Below are positions 25,001-34,000 of a DNA stretch of 64,000 nucleotides, piece after piece. The position numbers were made by a program, and so were the translations under genes. The stretch is taken from the NCBI GenBank assembly GCA_004352715.1, contig SCFE01000090.1:1373273-1437272 (forward strand), written 5' to 3'. Positions within the stretch are counted from its first letter, which is position 1; every line of letters begins with the position of its first letter. Below the pieces are notes generated by a model. That model had not been told where the DNA came from. It did not search any database and saw only the letters and a list, made by a program, of their open reading frames with translations. Origin of the DNA: Hofstenia miamia (Eukaryota > Xenacoelomorpha > Acoela).

Positions 25001-28000
25001 AATAAATAGACAGAATGATTAATCACAAATTCTGAATTAAAGGAATCATCTTTCAAAAGATGGAGGATGTAATGAAACCAAAATTTATTTTTTATATTAC
25101 AAAATATATGTGCTGCAATATGTTTACCTTTGAGTGGGTTTTTCTTTGTCACCCTGTATAAAAACGATGCTGAATGACAACTATTTATTTTAGATGAGAC
25201 TAAGGTTTTACAAGTCTGAAATATAAAATATAACTGCACTAAAATCAAATCAGTTATGTATTTGCGAGTTATTGCAGAAAGTTTTAATACCTCAAATCAT
25301 CTGAAATAGGTATTTTTAATTGTTTGAAATCACTAAGACTATTGTAAAAATATTGTAGAAAGAATTCACTAATAAAGTTTCTGCTAACGAGTAATAACAA
25401 ATTACCTTTTCTTCGTCGATTTCTTGCAATAAGATTGAGGCATTTTTATTTGCTTGAGCTGCCTGTTTGTCTTTAGCTGCACCGATTATTTCCATGCACT
25501 GGTGACATTTTTTAATAAGATCCTTATCACTTAGAGTAGCAATGTAACGCATACATTCTTGGTGACCAGGAAATTGCGTAACCTTCTTCACAAGATACCT
25601 TAAAACTTTTACATGACCCTAAAAAAATATTAAAAATTGAAAAATGAACAGCACAAACCTTTCGAAAAGCAGCCATTAAAGCTGATACCTTTTTATTGTC
25701 GACGGTGTCTACATCCGCACACATCATCACCAGCATCATTGCAACATCCAAATGACCACCTAAGTAATAAAATTATAGTATTAACATAATCAGTGACTCA
25801 TCTGTTTTTCACTTGACAAAGTGAACAATAATTAATTAAGTATGAATTCCAATCAATCAGCTAACTTAGCGAACAGTCCATACATATGTATGGAAATGAT
25901 TAAGGTAAGAAAAAAATTAACTCTTGTGGGCAAATCTTGAAATCCAACACAAATGCTTGCCATTGAACAGAATTTGAGAATAATTCGAAAAAGCAATTTT
26001 TAGTAAAAGTTTGACATTTTAACGGAATTGTTACGATTTTCAAGCAAAAGCACCTATATTCGTAGAACTATGGGCATATACATTAATTTATCTTAAGCCA
26101 TTTCGTCAAAGTCAGTCTTAGCACAACAAAACAGTAATCATTAACGTCTATTCCAAATACTTGTGACAAGCAAATTTTTCTGCTATTTGACTTAACTTAA
26201 AACACAATTTAAAAAAGTTTGTCGTATTAAAGTTTAAAACACGGTTTTAACGATTATAATGCATTTTATATTACATTTCGCATAAAATTATTCGCGTAAA
26301 GTATTACAGTTGGTTAATAAAAAATATTTAATATACTAACTTGAAAAGTTTTATCATTGAAAATTTTTTACCGTTGTATTAAAACAAGCAAAATGTTACA
26401 AAGACAGCATCGAAAAATAAATATTTAATGAACATACTCCGGCCAAATAATGTTATTTGATTGTAAACGGCTGTGTTTTGGTCGTTCTAACTTTAACTAG
26501 TTCCCAGACATTGGCCTAAATTCTACATAGCATAATATTCTCACCGTTGCATGCTAGCCAAAGAGCTGTTTGTCCTTTTTTGTTTTTAGCGTCAACGTTT
26601 GCACCCCTCGCAACGACAACTTCACAGAAATTATAATGCCCCTTATCAGCAGCAATTGTTAATGCCGTATCTCTGGATGAAGGAACAGCTGGTGCATTTA
26701 CATCTGCACCTCTATCTAGTAAAACGCGACCTACTTCTGCGTAACCCCCGGAAGCAGCTTCCATCAAGGGAGTTAATCCGGTCTAAAAAGGATGGTTAAA
26801 TTTTAAACAGACGATAATAAAACCCTAATTATAATATTACAATTCCTGCGATATTCACAAACCTAGTTAACAATCAACGTTAACGCATTAACAATTTGTT
26901 GTAATATTAGTTTTATTATAGTTTATAATAGATATGACAATGAACAGTGGTGCGTAAACACTAACTTTGGCACGATGTTCAACATTTGCTTTATAATCCA
27001 AAAGCAGAGAAACAACATCATGTCTTCCCTGAAAGCAAGCCAGTGTTAATGCAGTGTTTCGGTTGGTTTCGATTTGAGCATTAATATCACTACCCATTTC
27101 CAATAAAAGCTTCACAGCTTGAACGTGTCCATTCATCGCTGCTAACATTAATGGCGAAATCCCCAATTTGCTTCCTGTTCTAAAAAGAAACAAAAATGTT
27201 TTCTTGATATCTAGAATTATATAATCTTTTAGAGGAGAATAATGAATTTTCTAATAGGAAAATAATAAATATAATGCATATCACTAAAAAATATTGAACG
27301 CTCCCCATTAAAACCCTTGCTGCTGTATTAAAAACCTGTAATTCGGGATACCTCAAATCGAGTCAGAGTCAAGTTGTAAATATAACTCGCAAGGCAAGCG
27401 TCAATCCGAATCGAGTAAGAAATGGAGAATTCGTATTTATATTCAAAACGGCAGGATTTAATAATTCTTTTAGAAGCCAAATTACGAAATATATTTTTCA
27501 ATGAATTGCAATTCATTGTTTGTTTTTATTGCCTTAGTCCCAAAATTGTAAACTAGACTGGAATCCTCGAGGAGTGACTTGGCTCGAACTTGTATGAATA
27601 CAGCTATAAAATTATCGCAAATATAGGAAAACGAAATAGTACAAAAGGTGCGTTTTTATATAACGAAAATCCAAGCACATTAAACTGACGAACATTTTAT
27701 AATATAATATTGACACAGTAAATATCTAAAAAAATATTTTATATATTAATAGAAAAGTAGAAAAAAAATACCTTGAGTTAATTTCAGCACCTTTCACAAG
27801 AAGAAGACGTATAATGGCAACGCACCCGCCCGATGCGGCAAGACTAAGAGGTGTATAATCGGAGACATTACGATGTTCTTTATTAGCGCCACGGTTTAAA
27901 AGAATTTCTACTACTTCTTGTCTACCACCCGAACAAGCAAGAGATAACGCTGTATCTTTTGTGCGTTCACTTTGAGATTCAATGTCAGCATTATTATCCA

Positions 28001-31000
28001 AAAGAAGTGTGACTATTTCAGCGTTTCCAGAAGTTGCAGCCAAAATTAGAGGAGTGAAACCTAAAAAACAAAATAATATTAAAGGATTGGTATTGAACTC
28101 GACAAATTATTATAAACACCTTAAAATATTGCACTTTTATTCATTTGTAGGACAAGACAATTTGTAACATATGTACAAATCTATATAGTAAATAGTCAAA
28201 GAAACTAATTTTTATTATTATTATTTTGACAGATTGAATTGTTGAATATTTTTCATTTACAGACGAAAGTGTTAGTATATAGAAATGTGAGAAATTAATC
28301 ATAATCAACTTAAAGACAACAGAAATCAATATTTATTGGAAATCAATGTATAGATAAAATAATATAAAAGTATATATACTGTTTTGAATAACATTTAGAA
28401 TACCTGAATTATGGAACGACTCATAAATGAATTCCTGCTTTGTAGTAAACGTTTTTTAGACCAAGGATCCAAAAACATTGACATTTTCGCTGCCATGATA
28501 GGCTTTGATACTACAAATAGTGTGGCAATGTACATAATCCTGCACGAAAATGCACTGCAAATCCAAATCACTTTCTCATTCGTATGCGCAGTCTGCAATA
28601 ATTCATTATTCCATTCAGGGCATGCAAATGATATGCGCCTATATAGCTTAGCGTGGACCATACCATCACATTTATTGGATGCTTAACCTTATGTTGTGTG
28701 GGATGGGGAGAATGCGGGGTAGTGCATTCCTTCCTGGCACTAACTAATTGATAGTCCAATAAATCATCACTCTTCTACAGTCTAATTTTTATAAGTGCTC
28801 AAGAGATTATCCTTTTGTCTCAATTGACAATGTCAGCTTGGCATCCTTTTGTGCTTAGCTGACTTTCGAAATGTGAATAACGTTCAGATCACTGCGCGTT
28901 CCAAATGTGAAATAAACAACTCTCAAAAAGCGTAAATACATGGACAAACTCAATTCTGATTAGCTGGTTTCATTTTAACCTTTAATAATCAAATCGACCG
29001 ATTTATCTATAAAATTGTATGCTACAGAAAATGTTAGTAATAATCTGTGATGACAAATTTTTAAATTCAACAAGGAAAAATATGAAAACCCTTTTCTTTG
29101 TCATAGTCCTGTTTTGTGATTTGTTTAATGCGTTGAAAGTCAATATACAGTGGGCTACCATAAGTTTTTAGCCACTTGTGATTTTAACGATATTTTTGAA
29201 TTTCTTAATAGCACTTCCTCTTTTTCGGATATAATTTGTTGATATTATATAAATGTTACTTGTGAATACTGATTAAATAAGATTTAGCAATGAAAACACG
29301 CGGATGCAAAGACATTGGTGAATTTAAACGAGGGCAGATAATTGGGTGGCAAGTCAAATCGAGAAATTACTAGGCGTTTCAAGCTTAATCACCAAACAAT
29401 CAATAATATTGTTAATAAATTTAATGATGAGGGTCATTGCAGCATTGAACACCGTTCAGGAAGACCCTCTATCGTGAAGGATAGAATGAAAAGAGGAAAT
29501 CATCAAAAACCGTCGTAAAAGTGTCAAGGATGTTGCTACTACCATGGAAATGCCACCCTATGCAATGAGAAAAGCTTTAAAATAATTAGGATACCAAAGG
29601 AAAGTTGCAAGTAAGAAGCCACTGATTTCTAATGTCAGCAAGAAGAAGCGAATAGATTGGGCACGGGAATTTGAGTGCAAAGATGATAATTTTTGGAAGT
29701 CAGTAATATGGTCAGATGAAAGCAAATTCTGTCAGTATTCAAATTCAAGGCAGGTTTANAAAAAGCGTAAATACATGGACAAACTCAATTCTGATTAGCT
29801 GGTTTCATTTTAACCTTTAATAATTATTAATTTGATTATAATCAAATCGACCGATTTATCTATACAATTGTATGCTACAGAAAATGTTAGTAATAATCTG
29901 TGGTGACAAATTTTTAAATTCAACAAGGAAAAATATGAAAACCCTTTTCTTTGTCATAGTCCTGTTTTGTGATTTGTTTAATGCGTTGAAAGTCAATATA
30001 CAGTGGGCTACCATAAGTTTTTAGCCACTTGTGATTTTAACGATATTTTTGAATTTCTTAATAGCACTTCCTCTTTTTCGGATATAATTTGTTGATATTA
30101 TATAAATGTTACTTGTGAATACTGATTAAATAAGATTTAGCAATGAAAACACGCGGATGCAAAGACATTGGTGAATTTAAACGAGGGCAGATAATTGGGT
30201 GGCAAGTCAAATCGAGAAATTACTAGGCGTTTCAAGCTTAATCACCAAACAATCAATAATATTGTTAATAAATTTAATGATGAGGGTCATTGCAGCATTG
30301 AACACCGTTCAGGAAGACCCTCTATCGTGAAGGATAGAATGAAAAGAGGAAATCATCAAAAACCGTCGTAAAAGTGTCAAGGATGTTGCTACTACCATGG
30401 AAATGCCACCCTATGCAATGAGAAAAGCTTTAAAATAATTAGGATACCAAAGGAAAGTTGCAAGTAAGAAGCCACTGATTTCTAATGTCAGCAAGAAGAA
30501 GCGAATAGATTGGGCACGGGAATTTGAGTGCAAAGATGATAATTTTTGGAAGTCAGTAATATGGTCAGATGAAAGCAAATTCTGTCAGTATTCAAATTCA
30601 AGGCAGGTTTATGTTTGGAGAAATCAGACAGAGACTTGGAAGGCTGAATGTTTCAGGCAACTGTCAAACATGGTGGGGTAGGTGTAATGTTGTGTGGTGC
30701 TGTCTGGTTCGTAGGAAGGTCAGAGCTGATCTTCTTTGAAGAACGGTTGAATGGCCCAAAATATTGTCAGATATTAGAGAAAGGTCTATTATCAGTATTT
30801 GAAACTAATAATATGGATAAAAATGTCTGTTTTTCGAAAAGATGAGGCCCCTTGTCACGTAAGCAAAATTACTCAAGCCTGGAAGAGATTACACGGTATT
30901 AGGTCATTACCATGGGTGGCCCAAAGCCCAGACATGAATGTGATAGAACATGTTTGGGAGCACCTTGATCNTTCGGATATAATTTGTTGATATTATATAA

Positions 31001-34000
31001 ATGTTACTTGTGAATACTGATTAAATAAGATTTAGCAATGAAAACACGCGGATGCAAAGACATTGGTGAATTTAAACGAGGGCAGATAATTGGGTGGCAA
31101 GTCAAATCGAGAAATTACTAGGCGTTTCAAGCTTAATCACCAAACAATCAATAATATTGTTAATAAATTTAATGATGAGGGTCATTGCAGCATTGAACAC
31201 CGTTCAGGAAGACCCTCTATCGTGAAGGATAGAATGAAAAGAGGAAATCATCAAAAACCGTCGTAAAAGTGTCAAGGATGTTGCTACTACCATGGAAATG
31301 CCACCCTATGCAATGAGAAAAGCTTTAAAATAATTAGGATACCAAAGGAAAGTTGCAAGTAAGAAGCCACTGATTTCTAATGTCAGCAAGAAGAAGCGAA
31401 TAGATTGGGCACGGGAATTTGAGTGCAAAGATGATAATTTTTGGAAGTCAGTAATATGGTCAGATGAAAGCAAATTCTGTCAGTATTCAAATTCAAGGCA
31501 GGTTTACGTTTGGAGAAATCAGACAGAGACTTGGAAGGCTGAATGTTTCAGGCAACTGTCAAACATGGTGGGGTAGGTGTAATGTTGTGTGGTGCTGTCT
31601 GGTTCGTAGGAAGGTCAGAGCTGATCTTCTTTGAAGAACGGTTGAATGGCCCAAAATATTGTCAGATATTAGAGAAAGGTCTATTATCAGTATTTGAAAC
31701 TAATAATATGGATAAAAATGTCTGTTTTTCGAAAAGATGAGGCCCCTTGTCACGTAAGCAAAATTACTCAAGCCTGGAAGAGATTACACGGTATTAGGTC
31801 ATTACCATGGGTGGCCCAAAGCCCAGACATGAATGTGATAGAACATGTTTGGGAGCACCTTGATCATAAGCTTCGGGAATCAGCGAGCAAGATTTCATCG
31901 GTATCAACTCTGAAAGCAATCTTGTTAAAAATGGGGTAACATGAACCAATCAATCATTGATAACCTGGTAATGTCAATGAAAAACCGCATAAAAGCACTA
32001 AAAATGGCAAAAGGCGGTTCCACTCCATACTAGTTGTTAATATAATCTTATTTTGTTATGTTGTTGTTGAGTAATTAAAGTTTAAATTAAAAACATTTTT
32101 TTCTTCTGGCTATAAACTTATGGTAGCCCACTGTACCGTCAATTCTCTTGTATACAGTGTACAGCGTGCATAAAGGGGATGTTCCACTGCGATGTTTGTT
32201 TAAGCAAAAATCCGCAGCATAGCTCGCAAGAATCTTGAAAAAAGATTAAACAAAAATCCGTGGCGTAGCACACAAAATCCCGACAAAATCAACAGTGTAG
32301 CATTGCCGTAAGCCGCATCCACCATGGCCCAATAATTTTATAATTGCCCCCACACACGTTTTTCCATTCATTTAACAAACATAATTTAATCTAGAGTCTC
32401 ATTGTTGAATAATGTATCTTCAGCTTTTAGCATTCTAAAAGGTACCTTTATGCTTATTGAGAAAAAACTATATATATATGATTATATCTTGCAAACTACA
32501 ACATTGCACAACAAATTATATGCAAGAAGGAGGCTCAAGTCTCTTCAAAAATAAGAAAAATCATTAAAATGGTAAAATAATACAATACAAACAGAAACTT
32601 TCAATACCCAATTATTCATTTTACGTTGTCCTCTTAAATAATGCTTCTGTATCGCCTCCTGATATGCAACTGTAGATGGAAAGTTTTACCATAAATAAAT
32701 ATCATATATATTGACCACATTCGTAAGCAATAAAATGAAGAAATAGCTCAGCTCACCTTTTTTATCTCGATGCTCGTGATTAGCACCCCTCAGAAGCAGC
32801 TCCTTAACCAATTCAGTGTGGCCACCAGAACATGCAAGTGTCAATGCAGTGTCATGGTTACTGTCAGTGCATGCATCAATTTCAACACCATTGGCATTTT
32901 CAGCAGTAGTTCTTTCTGCATCAGAGGAAGATGTCGTAACACTTGTAGCAGCAGAATCAACCTCACTGCATTGGACCGAAGAATTGTACAGCGCCATTGA
33001 ATCTAAAATATCATTAATTCCAAAAAAGCTATATATGCTCACCTCGAGAGAGTCGGTTTGTGTGAAAATCTACAGCATGACCAATATCCGAAACTCTTTT
33101 AGTGAGGACATCCATCAATACCTCATGCTCTTGAGGGTCAAGGTAATTAGATGAATGACCAGTTGACTGCGGACAATCGGATAAGTTTTTTGGTAATATA
33201 TGTGAAGAACTTCCATTCGTATCCTAACAATTGGAGTTACACATGATCAACTTTTTTGAATTTATAAACTCTTAAATATTAAAAAGCAAATTTCGCTGTA
33301 ATATTACTTACATGTATTAAGCATTGCCGCTGAGTAGCACTTTGAAGAATATTAGCAAAATCTGAAGATGGATTGCTTATCATTGATGTCAAGGAATCTT
33401 TAAGATACATAATTTTTCTTTGTTCTTCTAAACACAGACAATGCATGAAAATTACTTCGATGTGAAATACGAACCTTCTGGAAGTTTCGATATGCGATCA
33501 AAAAAGTTTTCAGCAAGAGCTGAATTAGAAGATAGTGCATGCGGTTTTACAAAATTAGACTTTTTCTCAGAATTGATGTCATTGCAGGCCCCGAGACAAT
33601 TCTTTTGAGGAGTAATATGAGTGCTTTGGTTTTTTGTTCGCACTGGAGAAATGGTACTTTTTTTAGAGGCATCCTAAATTTAGCAGTAAAATAATAGTTT
33701 TCGTTTTATAGGAATTCTATTATACAAAAAATAGCATAACAAAAACAGCGTGTTAAATTAATAAATGAGATTGGCTGCATGCAAAAGTGAGCTAAGCGAT
33801 TTCACTTTTCAAATTTATACAAGAGACAAATCACAATAAAAATAGACAACAAACTACACATATACATAAATATGAATTCTTTGCATATTGCTACTATGAA
33901 ATATCATTAATATGTGTATTTTACTTGTAATTTGTTAGATCCTTATCATGAATACATTTATTAAAACACAAAATATTCTTACATTATGTTGAGAGGCAGG

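Larger units (their letters stand above)
23611..25156 (-). mobile_element. Second mariner-type (DD37D, maT-like) element with internal duplication
   Basis: Ends are CAGGGTGACAAGAAAAAACCC on the left and the matching complement ending TTGTCACCCTG on the right, with TA at both outer edges (23609-23610 and 25157-25158). The interior is a minus-strand transposase pseudogene carrying a 324-bp tandem duplication. It lies in the 8.6 kb mask intron in the same orientation as mask. Confidence 0.88.

Noticed and set aside
28411-28686. 91-codon plus-strand ORF
   Set aside because: It overlaps minus-strand Tc1-type transposase remnants, which explain the region better.
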